From Streptomyces sp. NRRL WC-3618 (GTDB lineage: Bacteria; Actinomycetota; Actinomycetes; Streptomycetales; Streptomycetaceae): a stretch of 54,677 nt of DNA. Below the pieces are notes generated by a model. It did no database searches. It saw only the letters and a program-made list of their open reading frames with translations, and was not told where the DNA came from. Below, piece by piece: positions 8,940 through 17,172 of the stretch (positions are counted from its first letter, which is position 1; every line of letters begins with the position of its first letter). The translations under genes and the position numbers were made by a program. The stretch is from positions 1 to 54,677 of the forward strand of contig NZ_LGDW01000451.1 in assembly GCF_001280005.1 (NCBI RefSeq), written 5' to 3'.

Positions 8940-9176
8940 GTGGAAAATTCACTCGAAGACGACGAAGGCGCTTACCTGGTTCTGGTGAACGACGAGAACC
9001 AGCACTCCTTGTGGCCTGCTTTCCGAGCAGTTCCGGCCGGCTGGACAATGGTCCACGGAGAGGGTACGCGAAAGAGTTGCCGTGAGTATGTTTCCGCGCA
9101 CTGGACAGACATGAGGCCGGCCAGTCTCGCCAGGGCGATGGACGACGAACCGCGGGGAGAGGTGTCGGGACCGTGA
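8940..9176 (+). CDS. MbtH-like NRPS accessory protein
   Basis: A 78-residue MbtH-family protein of the usual length. It has the family signature residues in LVNDENQHSLWPAF, PAGW and the C-terminal WTDMRPASL. MbtH proteins bind adenylation domains and aid their folding or activity; three A domains in the cluster are candidate partners. The GTG at 8940 is chosen because AAAGGGGAG lies just upstream and the family begins close to this residue. Its TGA overlaps the GTG of the next gene (GTGA). Confidence 0.95.
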   Translation: MENSLEDDEGAYLVLVNDENQHSLWPAFRAVPAGWTMVHGEGTRKSCREYVSAHWTDMRPASLARAMDDEPRGEVSGP

Positions 9177-9445
9177 CGGACGACAGCGAGTTCAGCAACT
9201 CCATGGACACATTGGTGCTTGAGAACGTGCGGAGCCTGACGGGCAACGCCGACGTCGGCCTTGATGACGACTTCTTCGACGTGGGCGGGAACTCCATCAT
9301 CGCCATCCGACTCGCGCAGACCTTGAGCGAGGAACTCGGGATACGCCGTGACGTCCGGATCGTTTTCAAGAATCGGGTACTCAGAGACATCAGCGAAGCC
9401 CTGAGAGCCCGTTGTGAGGGAGTGGGCAGCGGGCAGGCGCCTTGA
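9173..9445 (+). CDS. Free-standing peptidyl/acyl carrier protein
   Basis: A 90-residue carrier protein with the phosphopantetheine motif DVGGNSII (Ser near residue 41) and the usual four-helix pattern; the DDDFFDVGGNS form is more PCP-like than ACP-like. It starts at a GTG overlapping the stop of the MbtH gene and so is translationally coupled to it. It may serve as partner for the KS-AT° protein, which lacks a carrier, or as a trans-acting aminoacyl carrier. Which enzyme loads it cannot be seen. Confidence 0.9.
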   Translation: MTDDSEFSNSMDTLVLENVRSLTGNADVGLDDDFFDVGGNSIIAIRLAQTLSEELGIRRDVRIVFKNRVLRDISEALRARCEGVGSGQAP

Positions 9446-9478
9446 CGGGCGCGGCGCCCATCCCCGACGATCAAGCGC

Positions 9479-10726
9479 ATGCCTGCCGCCCTAACACCTT
9501 TACGCCACCGCCCGTTCCGTCACCTCTTCATGGGTACGACGGCAAGCCTGCTCGGCAACGGAGTGGCGCCGATCGCCCTGGCCTTCGCCGTGCTCGACGC
9601 CACTGGCTCGGTCGGCTCGCTCGGATTGGTGGTCGGCGCCCACTCCCTTACCAGCATCCTCTTCCTGCTGTACGGCGGGGTGTTGGCGGACCGGCTGCCG
9701 CGCGGCCGACTGTTGGTCGGCAGCAGCGTGGTCAGCGCCGCGAGTCAGGCGGTGGTCGCTGCCCTGGTCCTCAGCCACAGCGCCACCGTCCCCCTGCTCA
9801 TGGGACTCGCCGCGGTCAACGGGGCGTCAAGTTCCTGCTACCAGCCCGCCGCCCAGGCACTGCTGCCCCAGACCGTGCCGGCCGAGTCCCGCCGCGCCGC
9901 CCTCGCGCTCTCCCGGATCGCGGGCAACAGCTCGATGATCGTCGGTGCCTCGCTGGGCGGCGTACTGGTCGCCGCGATCGGACCCGGCTGGGGTCTGGCC
10001 GTCGACGCGCTCAGCTTCGCGCTCGCCGCCGCGTCCTTCGCACTGGTCCGCGTCCAGGTCACTCCGCCCGCGCCCAGCCCCGGCGTGGTACACGAACTGC
10101 GCATCGGCTGGCGGGAGTTCACCTCCCGCACCTGGGTGTGGGTGATCGTGGTGGCCTTTTGCTTCCTCAACGCTGGCCTCACCGCCTCGCTCACCGTCCT
10201 CGGCCCGGCCGTCGCCGACACCACCGGGATCGGCCGCAGCGGCTGGGGCCTGGCCGTCGCGGCGTCCTCACTCGGCGCGGTCGCCGGCGGCGTACTGTCG
10301 CTGTACTGGCGGCCCCGGCGCGCGATCCTGGTCGGCTGCGCACTGATGGGCCTGACAGCCATGACCCCACTGCTGCTCGCCCTCGCCCCGTACACCGGGT
10401 TGCTGGTCGTCGCCAACTTCGTCGCTGGCGTGGGCATCGAGCAGGCCGGCGTCGCCTGGTACTCGACCCTCAACGAACAGATCCCCGAGGACCGCCTTGC
10501 CCGCGTCTACGCCTACGACGACCTCGGCTCCTACCTCGCGCTCCCACTCTCCCAGTTCGCCGCCGGACCCGCCGTACTCCTCCTCGGCCTGCACGCCACC
10601 CTCTACGCGGCCGCGACGCTCATCCTCCTCGCCACGTTCGCCATGGTCGCCACCCCCTCCATCCGCGCGCTGGCCCCGGGGCCCACAAAACCGCTGCCCG
10701 CCTCCGAAGATCCGGTGCCTGGCTGA
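9479..10726 (+). CDS. MFS transporter, probable product exporter
   Basis: A 415-residue protein with about 12 hydrophobic segments and the MFS loop motif GGVLADRLPRGRLL after the second segment. The arrangement resembles EntS/MFS_3-type exporters of actinobacterial clusters. It begins 33 bases after the carrier protein gene and probably shares its operon. Codon 8 is TTA (9500-9502), a rare leucine codon in streptomycetes that usually implies bldA-dependent translation. The likely role is export of, or self-resistance to, the cluster product; the substrate is inferred from context only. Confidence 0.9.
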   Translation: MPAALTPLRHRPFRHLFMGTTASLLGNGVAPIALAFAVLDATGSVGSLGLVVGAHSLTSILFLLYGGVLADRLPRGRLLVGSSVVSAASQAVVAALVLSHSATVPLLMGLAAVNGASSSCYQPAAQALLPQTVPAESRRAALALSRIAGNSSMIVGASLGGVLVAAIGPGWGLAVDALSFALAAASFALVRVQVTPPAPSPGVVHELRIGWREFTSRTWVWVIVVAFCFLNAGLTASLTVLGPAVADTTGIGRSGWGLAVAASSLGAVAGGVLSLYWRPRRAILVGCALMGLTAMTPLLLALAPYTGLLVVANFVAGVGIEQAGVAWYSTLNEQIPEDRLARVYAYDDLGSYLALPLSQFAAGPAVLLLGLHATLYAAATLILLATFAMVATPSIRALAPGPTKPLPASEDPVPG

Positions 10727-10838
10727 GCGGGACGGCTTTGGGGGGCTGTCCGGCCGGTGGACTGCTTCATGGACCTGCCTATCGCGATTCGAGGCACCGC
10801 AGGGGTTCCGAACGGATGCCCCGGCGTCATCCGCACGC

Positions 10839-11555
10839 TCAGGAGCAGGCAATGGCTCGTCGGACGATCTTCGCTGCCCAGGTCTCGATCGATTCGCCGT
10901 CCCTCCTGGCGGCTCTTTCCAGACTTTCCAGGTCCTCGGCCGAAAAACGGAGATTCAGCGGGCGCGCTTCGGACGTGGAGGTGGTGTCGAGTAAGGCCAG
11001 TGTCGACGTGGGGCTGGTTGCCGTGCGATCGGCGTCGCTCGCCGCATCGTCGCTCCCGGCCTCCAGCTGCGCCGGCTCTCCTTGCCGCATGAGCAGACTG
11101 CCGCGCACCTCCCGACGCAGCTTGTTTCGACTCCAGCCCAGTTCACTCGCCTTGCCCAGCCAGTAGTCCTGCTCCGGTTGTTCGAGTGCCACCACTTCGA
11201 GATGGTGGCTGAAGCTCAGACCTTGGTGCCTGCGGGACAACGGAAACCGTCGTGCCACCCAGCTGTAGTTGCGCAAGGTCTGGTAGCTGAGTGACGTCCG
11301 CCGGATGGCTTCTTCGTAGCGGTCGTGGAACACGAACTCGCCGTAGACCAGCCAATCGGCGATCCACCAGGTGGACGAGTCGGCAAAAGAGAACAGCTCG
11401 GTACCGAGCTCTTCCCATGTGCTGAAACTCTGCTTGGCCGTGAACAGCAAGCCCACTTTGTGGAGCTGGACACCAGAACCCCGCGGCTGCCGAGCAACAC
11501 CTGCCGCTGCCACGTGTCGTGCGGCCGGGTTTGCCGAGCTGACATCTTTACGCAT
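10839..11555 (-). CDS. LmbU-like cluster-situated transcriptional regulator
   Basis: A 238-residue protein matching the LmbU family (LmbU of lincomycin, NovE/CouE of aminocoumarins): W(E)ELG near residue 48, DSSTWWIADWLVYGE, TSLSYQTLRNYSWVARRFPLSRR and LGWSRNKLRREVRG, then a linker and a C-terminal helical region. These proteins activate their clusters by binding a short GC-rich palindrome. ATG at 11555 is preferred over GTG at 11561 because AGGGG ends five bases before it. A TTA codon in the linker (10994-10992) makes this gene itself a likely bldA target. It is divergent from the sugar operon and convergent with the exporter gene. Confidence 0.9.
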   Translation of the reverse strand: MRKDVSSANPAARHVAAAGVARQPRGSGVQLHKVGLLFTAKQSFSTWEELGTELFSFADSSTWWIADWLVYGEFVFHDRYEEAIRRTSLSYQTLRNYSWVARRFPLSRRHQGLSFSHHLEVVALEQPEQDYWLGKASELGWSRNKLRREVRGSLLMRQGEPAQLEAGSDDAASDADRTATSPTSTLALLDTTSTSEARPLNLRFSAEDLESLERAARRDGESIETWAAKIVRRAIACS

Positions 11556-12139
11556 CGTCACCCCTGGACACGTTCCATGTATCGACTGACCTTCGGCGGA
11601 CCGTCAACGGTCGTGCGCGGTAGACGTCCCGGAAGGCGACCCACCGCTGCGCCATGTGCCCGGCACGGACATTGGCGGACGCCGCACCTGCTGAAAATTC
11701 GAATATCAGCGGAAAGCTTCTCTCCTAGATTAGCGGCATCTTCGGGAGAGGCAGGATCTGAATGTTTTGCGCATCGTGCGAGTAAGTGGTTTCAAGCAAT
11801 AGTCGACTCGCTTGCAGGACGCCCACTGCGGCTAATGCCAGACTTTATATGACGGTTAGACGATCGACAAGAGGAAGGCCCACTTGCATGCCGCACCGGC
11901 ATTTGGTAATAGGGACCCACCTGCAACTTGAGGCCGATCGGCGAGTGGTCGACTTCGTGTTGCCCTCTTGACTCGAACCCGAAGTGCTGTGATTCACTAT
12001 GACCGCAGCAAGCGCTAACTATTGGTTTAGATCTAGAAATCCATGGAATCATCGGCTGGTCCCGTGAGCCGCGCCATTGCGTGTTCCCGCATTATCGACT
12101 CCGGACAAAGCTCGTCCCTCCGTATGCAGAGGAAACGCT
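11556..12139. other. AT-richer divergent intergenic region between regulator and sugar operon
   Basis: No gene is visible in these 584 bases. The part from about 11690 to 12060 is clearly richer in A+T than the rest of the window, as expected for promoters. TTGACT at 11968-11973, with TTCACT at 11993-11998 (19-base spacer), is a weak sigma-70-like candidate for the sugar operon; the -10 match is poor. Transcription in both directions must start here. Confidence 0.45.
11803..11821. promoter_or_regulatory. Degenerate candidate operator upstream of the sugar operon
   Basis: TCGACTCGCTTGCAGGACG keeps CTCGC, GC and GAC in register with the cluster palindrome TGTCTCGCYGGCGAGACA, but the right arm has two mismatches next to the core and the centre is TT. 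It lies between the regulator gene and the isomerase gene, where such a site would be expected. Chance occurrence is quite possible. Confidence 0.25.
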
Positions 12140-12796
12140 GTGGTCTCTGAGCTCTCCTTATCAATTGCGACGGCAGAACAGAAATCCGGTTACGCGTCGA
12201 TCGTCTCCCAGTACCTGCGCCATCTCGCGGACGGCGCGCTGCGCGTCGACGCAGAGGCCGTCAGCCAGGTGGCGGCGTGCGTCGTGGAGACGATCTCCAC
12301 CGGCGGGACCGTACTCATCGCGGGCAACGGCGGCAGCGCGAGCACAGCCGACCACATGGCATGCGACTGGGCGGCCAACGCACTCCGCGCCGGGCACCGC
12401 TTCGGCAGGGTGACCAGCCTTTCCTCCAATTCCGCGTACGTCACGGCGCTGGCCAACGACATCGAGTTCAGCAAGGTGTTCGCGCAACAGGTCAGAGCAG
12501 TCGGCGCGGAGGGCGACCTCCTGGTCCTCCTCAGCGTGAGCGGTGACTCGCCGAATCTGGTCGAAGCCGCCAAGACGGCCCATGAGCAAGGGCTGACGGT
12601 CGTGGCCCTGCTGGGCAACGCCGGCGCGGTGGCCCAGCACTGCGACCTGGTGGTCGAGGCGGGCGCGGGAGACTACGGCCTGACCGAGGACCTGCATCTG
12701 GCCCTCAACCACGCCATGGTCCGCGTCTTCCGCGGCGGACGCCCCCATCGGTACGGCTGGGCCGACGCCGGCCCTCCCGGGAAGGAGGGTCAATGA
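12140..12796 (+). CDS. gmhA: GmhA-type sedoheptulose-7-phosphate isomerase
   Basis: A 218-residue SIS-domain protein. It shows GmhA features: AGNGGSASTADHMACDW, VTALANDIEFSKVFAQQV, the SVSGDSPN phosphosugar loop and a C-terminal EDLHLALNHAM helix carrying the conserved His. Members convert sedoheptulose 7-phosphate to D-glycero-D-manno-heptose 7-phosphate. The residue aligned with the catalytic Glu of E. coli GmhA appears to be Asp here, as far as alignment by eye allows. The GTG at 12140 is chosen for AGAGGA six bases upstream; an in-frame start at 12077 has no such site. Codon 7 is TTA (12158-12160). First gene of a six-gene operon; ATGA overlap with the next gene. Confidence 0.9.
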   Translation: MVSELSLSIATAEQKSGYASIVSQYLRHLADGALRVDAEAVSQVAACVVETISTGGTVLIAGNGGSASTADHMACDWAANALRAGHRFGRVTSLSSNSAYVTALANDIEFSKVFAQQVRAVGAEGDLLVLLSVSGDSPNLVEAAKTAHEQGLTVVALLGNAGAVAQHCDLVVEAGAGDYGLTEDLHLALNHAMVRVFRGGRPHRYGWADAGPPGKEGQ

Positions 12797-13458
12797 GCGC
12801 AGACGTCATATCTCCCATCGTGATACGGGGCGCCGGCTCGTCCCCGTCTGCTGACACCCACGGCCCCGCCGGACCTGGTCTGCTCTGCGACCGAGACGGC
12901 ACGATCATCGAGAACCGCGCTGACTACGTTCTGCGGTCCGAACACATACGGCTCCTTCCAGGCACCGTCACCGCGCTGCGCGATGCGGCACGCGCGGGAT
13001 TCACCATCGGCATCGTCTCCAACCAGTCCCCGATCGGCCGCGGATTGCTGACCGAGAACGAGGCGGTGGAGCTGCACCACGAGCTGCTCACCCGACTCGC
13101 TGCGGCCGACGTGCCGGTGGCCGCGAGCTACCTGTGTCCGCACACGCCCGCACATCACTGCCCCTGCCGCAAACCGGAGCCCGCGCTGATCCGGCAGGCG
13201 GTGAGCGAACTGGCACTGGACCCGGCGCGGACCTGGTATGTCGGGGACGCGGCGACCGATGCGCTGGCGGCCCGAACGGCAGGCGTCCACGGCGTCCTCG
13301 TCCGGACCGGTCGAGGGGCTGCGCAGACCGGGGCCCTCGCTCGCCACGGCCTGACTGACCTGCCCGTCGTGGCGGACCTGACCGCAGCGGTGGAACTTGC
13401 CGCCCGTCGGCTCCGAACAGCTCAGCTCTGGCCAGGGCCGACGAGCACCGAGCCCTGA
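12793..13458 (+). CDS. gmhB: GmhB-type heptose-1,7-bisphosphate 7-phosphatase (HAD family)
   Basis: A 221-residue HAD-superfamily histidinol-phosphatase/GmhB protein. The nucleophile motif is DRDGTI near residue 34, motif II Ser lies in SNQSPIGRG, and the zinc-binding loop of this subfamily is intact as CPHTPAHHCPCRKPEP near 117-132; GDAATD is the C-terminal acidic motif. It should remove the 7-phosphate from heptose 1,7-bisphosphate made by the GHMP kinase of the same operon. About 25 additional N-terminal residues precede the domain. ATG overlaps the isomerase stop. Confidence 0.9.
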   Translation: MSADVISPIVIRGAGSSPSADTHGPAGPGLLCDRDGTIIENRADYVLRSEHIRLLPGTVTALRDAARAGFTIGIVSNQSPIGRGLLTENEAVELHHELLTRLAAADVPVAASYLCPHTPAHHCPCRKPEPALIRQAVSELALDPARTWYVGDAATDALAARTAGVHGVLVRTGRGAAQTGALARHGLTDLPVVADLTAAVELAARRLRTAQLWPGPTSTEP

Positions 13459-13529
13459 CCACACCACTCTGCCAACCGTCCGCGGTGCCCGGCGCCCGGA
13501 CGGTCGTCCCCTGAACCGGAGGTTGGCGC

Positions 13530-14543
13530 ATGACCCGTATGGTCGTCACCGGCGGTGGCGGATTCATCGGCTCGCACGTTGTGGAGCGGCTGGCTGCCCA
13601 AGGCCACACCGTGACCGTGGTGGACGACTTCTCCACCGGTCACCGCGCCAATCTGTCCCGCGTGCTGCGGCTCCACCCCGATGTGACAGTCCACGAGGCC
13701 GACATCGCCGCGCCCTCCACCGCGGACCTGGTCCGTACGGAGCGGCCCGAGGTGGTCCTGCTGCTGGCGGCCCAGATGAGCGTGAAGGTTTCCATGCGCG
13801 ACCCGGTCCTGGACGCGCGTCTCAACGTCGAGGGCCTGGTGCGGATGCTGGAGGCCGCCCGGACGGCCGGCGCACGGAAAGTCGTCTTCGCATCGAGCGG
13901 CGGCACGATCTACCGAGAGGCGTCGGACGGTGAAGGACCCACCACGGAGGCGTGGGAACGCGCGCCCCGGTCCTTCTACGGACTGACGAAGTCGGTGGCC
14001 CTGGACTACCTGCGGCTGTACGAGGAGGTGCACGGACTGTCGTCCGTGGCTCTGGCCCTGGGCAACGTCTACGGACCGCGGCAGGATCCCGGCGGGGAGG
14101 CCGGGGTCGTCGCCATCTTCGCGCGTCGGATGCTGAACGGTCAGCGGTGCGTCGTCAACGGCGACGGCCTGACCACAAGGGACTTCGTGCACGTCGACGA
14201 TGTCGCGGAGGCCTTCGCGCTGGCCACCGAACGAGGCAGCGGTCTGATCAACATCGGTACGGGTCGGTCCTCGTCGGTACTCGACATCCATGCCGCGCTG
14301 GCGGCCACGACCGGTTTCACCGGGGCTCCGGTCTTCGGCGCCCCGCTGCCGGGAGAGATGCGGCATGTCCGCCTCAGCACCGATCGGGCCGCCGAACAGC
14401 TGGGATGGCGCGCGGGGATCGGCCTCCAGGAGGGCGTGAACAGCGTGGTGCGCTGGGTCCAGGAGCACTCCGAGAGGCCTGCGGAGGTAGGGCTCGCCGC
14501 CGAGCACCGCACGGCAGTCACCCCGGGAGAAGGAGCCTCGTGA
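13530..14543 (+). CDS. NAD-dependent nucleotide-sugar epimerase/dehydratase
   Basis: A 337-residue extended SDR. NAD-binding GGGGFIGSHV is at the N-terminus, the Ser of the triad is in VFASSGG, and the catalytic pair is YGLTK near residue 150, followed by NVYGPRQDP. Closest in pattern to UDP-glucose 4-epimerases. In this operon it would change a ring stereocentre of the activated heptose, comparable in position to LmbM in the lincosamide octose pathway. Seventy-one bases separate it from the phosphatase gene; AACCGGAGG upstream is its ribosome binding site. Its TGA overlaps the GTG of the next gene. Confidence 0.9.
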   Translation: MTRMVVTGGGGFIGSHVVERLAAQGHTVTVVDDFSTGHRANLSRVLRLHPDVTVHEADIAAPSTADLVRTERPEVVLLLAAQMSVKVSMRDPVLDARLNVEGLVRMLEAARTAGARKVVFASSGGTIYREASDGEGPTTEAWERAPRSFYGLTKSVALDYLRLYEEVHGLSSVALALGNVYGPRQDPGGEAGVVAIFARRMLNGQRCVVNGDGLTTRDFVHVDDVAEAFALATERGSGLINIGTGRSSSVLDIHAALAATTGFTGAPVFGAPLPGEMRHVRLSTDRAAEQLGWRAGIGLQEGVNSVVRWVQEHSERPAEVGLAAEHRTAVTPGEGAS

Positions 14544-16099
14544 CCCTCGCGACCAGTCACACCCGTCGCCTCCGCCCGGCCCGGCACCGGAGGCTGTCGA
14601 TACGCAACAGTCCGTGGCCCGACGGCTCGCAGGTGTTGCTCCGACAGGTCCGTGGCGAGCGGACTTGGCGCCTGCTGCCCGTCACCGTGCTGTACGACGA
14701 CGGGCAGCGGTACGTCTTCCGCGTCCAGGCGGGCTCCACCTGGCTCGACGTGGGCCGCGCGGGCACCGACCGCTCGCACGGTCGGCGCGGAGGCCGACAA
14801 CTGACCACCACCGGCGGGTCGGAGCACGACCTGACGTATGTGGTGGACCGCTTCGGATCGTACTCCGTAGCCATGAGCACCGACCCCGCGAGCGGCGAGC
14901 TGGTGAAGTGGTACGTCAGAGCCCAGAACCCGTTACGCCGACGCTCGTGGGGCTTCGACACGAGCCTCGTGGCGGAGGGCATCCCCAGCACCGCAGGACG
15001 GCTGAAGCGTGGGGCGCGGCGGCACGTGGTGGGACGCCTGGCCGACGCGGAGTGCCGGGCCGCCCTGGTGAGCTGGACCCGGCCACCAGCGGAACCGCTC
15101 GACGTGCGGCACCTGATCGACCGGCTGGCTCCGGTGCTGGGCGTGCCCGTACCTGGCGGACGCGACTCCGCCGGGGCCGTCGCGACCGGCGCTGCGAAGT
15201 CGGGCCTGGCCGCCTCCCCGGTGCTCGTGGCCGACGACCTGACACCGCGTCGCGTCTACGTGGCGAGCGGGCGCGCCCGGCGGCCGGTGAGTGTCGCGGA
15301 GGGCTGCCCGTTCTGCCCCGGAGGCCGCGAGGTACCCCCGGACTTCGAGACGGCCGCGTTCCCGAACCGCTGGCCGCCGATCGCGACCGGCCGCTGCGAG
15401 GTGCTGGTCCACAGCCCTGACCACACCCGGGACTTTGCCGGCATGTCCAGGCGGGCCGCGCGTCGCGTGGTCGACCTGTGGGCGCGGCGAGGTGAGGTAC
15501 TGGCCGGTCTCGACGACGTCCGATGCGTCCTCGTCTTCGAGAACCGGGGCACGGCCGCCGGAGCCACGGTGGAGCATCCGCACAGCCAGATTTTCGCGCT
15601 GCCCGTCCTCCCCCCGTTGCTTGAACCGGTGCGGGGGAACGGCTCACCGGCTCCGCCGTGCCCGGCCTGCGTCGAGCCGGACCCCGCTCTGCTGGTCGAG
15701 CAGAGCGACGGTTGGCGTGCCTCTGTGCCGCCCGCCCCGCCGGCGCCGTACACCGTGCGGCTGACCGCGCCGCGGCATGTGGCGTCGCTGGCGGAGCTGG
15801 ATCCGGCCGAACGCGACGGGCTCGCCGCGGCCCTGATCCGTACCGTGCGCCGCCTCGACCGTCTGTTCCAGGAGCCGATGCCGTACCAGCTGTGGACTTC
15901 CCGTCCGGCGCACGGATCACCGGACGGTCATGTGTCGGTGACCGTCGCCGGACTGCTCTCCCGCCCCGGGCGGCCGCGGATACTCGGCGCGGCTGAACTG
16001 GCGACGGGCCTCTACTTCACCCCGGTCGGGCCGTCCGAGACGGCTGCGGCACTGAAGGGCATCGATCCCCACTCGCGGCCATCGGAGGAACGACGGTGA
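14540..16099 (+). CDS. DUF402-GalT fusion, probable sugar-1-phosphate nucleotidyl transfer enzyme
   Basis: A 519-residue two-domain protein. Residues 1-170 resemble DUF402 (Sc4828-type nucleotide phosphatase fold), with RFGSYSV and KWYVRAQNPLRRRSWGFDT; the DEDEF-like acidic motif of active members is not seen. Residues 235-515 are galactose-1-phosphate uridylyltransferase-like: CPFCPGGR zinc motif near 257, FENRGTAAGA and the nucleotidylated His in EHPHSQ near 347, second CPAC. It takes the place of HddC or LmbO in a heptose pathway and would make NDP-heptose by exchange or direct transfer. GTG at 14540 overlaps the epimerase stop, with GAGAAGGAG upstream. A TTA codon lies at 14933-14935. I know no common precedent for this fusion. 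Confidence 0.8.
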   Translation: MTLATSHTRRLRPARHRRLSIRNSPWPDGSQVLLRQVRGERTWRLLPVTVLYDDGQRYVFRVQAGSTWLDVGRAGTDRSHGRRGGRQLTTTGGSEHDLTYVVDRFGSYSVAMSTDPASGELVKWYVRAQNPLRRRSWGFDTSLVAEGIPSTAGRLKRGARRHVVGRLADAECRAALVSWTRPPAEPLDVRHLIDRLAPVLGVPVPGGRDSAGAVATGAAKSGLAASPVLVADDLTPRRVYVASGRARRPVSVAEGCPFCPGGREVPPDFETAAFPNRWPPIATGRCEVLVHSPDHTRDFAGMSRRAARRVVDLWARRGEVLAGLDDVRCVLVFENRGTAAGATVEHPHSQIFALPVLPPLLEPVRGNGSPAPPCPACVEPDPALLVEQSDGWRASVPPAPPAPYTVRLTAPRHVASLAELDPAERDGLAAALIRTVRRLDRLFQEPMPYQLWTSRPAHGSPDGHVSVTVAGLLSRPGRPRILGAAELATGLYFTPVGPSETAAALKGIDPHSRPSEERR

Positions 16100-17130
16100 C
16101 CGCACGGGATACGGCTGCGGACCGCGCCGGGACGACGGCGAGCCTGGTGGTGGCCCGTGCCCCGCTGCGCGTCTCCCTCGCTGGCGGCGGCACCGATCTG
16201 CCCAGCTACGCCGACCGCTTCGGAGGCGTCGTGATCAGCCTGGCCATCGACCGCTATGTCGGCGTGACAGCCTTCCCCCGCTCGTTCGGCGGCGGTGTCC
16301 GGATGTGCTGGGAGGACGTCGAACAGGTGGACCACGCCGAGGAACTGCGCCATCGGTTCGCGCGCGCCGCCCTGTTGGACACCGGCACGTTGCGCAACAT
16401 CCAGGTGGCGTCGTGCGCCGACGCCCCGAGCGGTTCCGGCCTCGGCGGTTCCGGAGCGTTCACGGTCGCGCTTCTGCACGCCCTCCTGCACCAGGACGGG
16501 CCTGATCCCCAGGAACTCGCGGAGCGGGCCGCCGCAATCGAAATGCGGGACCTGGGGCGTCCGGTGGGCAAGCACGACCACTACATGGCAGCCCTCGGCG
16601 GGCTGCGCCTGCTCCGGATCGGCAAGGACAGGAGTGTGCGTCCGGAGTCGCTGCCGATCGACGACAGGTTCGAATCCTATGTCCGGGAACGCCTGCTGCT
16701 GTTCTTCACCGGGGTCAACCGGGACGCCGGCCAAGTCCTCAGCGGGCAGGACCGTCTCACGCGTCGCGGCAACGTCGGCACACTGCGCGGGCTCCAATCC
16801 ATCCACGCGCTGGCCGCCGAGATGCTCGTCGCCGTCACCACCGGCCGGGTCGACGAGGTCGGACCACTGCTCGACGCTCATTGGCAGGCCAAGCGAGAAC
16901 TCAGCGAGGGCATCTCGAACGACCGGACGGAGACGCTCTACAAGGTTGGCCGCGAGGCTGGCGCCGACGGCGGCAAACTCCTCGGCGCGGGTGGCGGCGG
17001 CTTCCTCCTGCTCAGCAGCGGACCCGGCAGAACCGACGAGATCCGGGCCGCGATGGCCGAACAGAACGCTCAGGAGCTGCCGTTCGGGCCGGACACCACG
17101 GGCTCGCAGGTGGTGGGACTTTCCATATGA
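16096..17130 (+). CDS. hddA: HddA-type GHMP kinase for heptose 7-phosphate
   Basis: A 344-residue GHMP-superfamily kinase. The N-terminal RAPLRVSLAGGGTDLPSY is characteristic of D-glycero-D-manno-heptose 7-phosphate 1-kinase (HddA) and its relatives such as LmbP; the ATP loop is PSGSGLGGSGA near residue 115, and GAGGGGFLL is motif 3. It would phosphorylate C1 of heptose 7-phosphate, giving the substrate of the GmhB-type phosphatase. GTG overlaps the preceding stop (GTGA), so stoichiometric expression with the GalT fusion is likely. Confidence 0.9.
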   Translation: MTARDTAADRAGTTASLVVARAPLRVSLAGGGTDLPSYADRFGGVVISLAIDRYVGVTAFPRSFGGGVRMCWEDVEQVDHAEELRHRFARAALLDTGTLRNIQVASCADAPSGSGLGGSGAFTVALLHALLHQDGPDPQELAERAAAIEMRDLGRPVGKHDHYMAALGGLRLLRIGKDRSVRPESLPIDDRFESYVRERLLLFFTGVNRDAGQVLSGQDRLTRRGNVGTLRGLQSIHALAAEMLVAVTTGRVDEVGPLLDAHWQAKRELSEGISNDRTETLYKVGREAGADGGKLLGAGGGGFLLLSSGPGRTDEIRAAMAEQNAQELPFGPDTTGSQVVGLSI

Positions 17131-17172
17131 CGACGATTCGATGCCTTGCAGGTGCGGTCCCGGAGGAAAGGT

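Noticed and set aside
9442..11166. Plus-strand frame of about 570 codons overlapping the exporter
   Set aside because: Arg/Pro-rich out-of-frame shadow of the MFS transporter gene.
12077..12139. Upstream start for the gmhA-type gene
   Set aside because: No ribosome binding site and additional residues not found in the family; AGAGGA precedes the GTG at 12140.
13952..14539. Upstream in-frame extension of the GalT fusion
   Set aside because: It would overlap most of the epimerase gene; the extension is low-complexity and the GTG at 14540 has a strong ribosome binding site and GTGA coupling.
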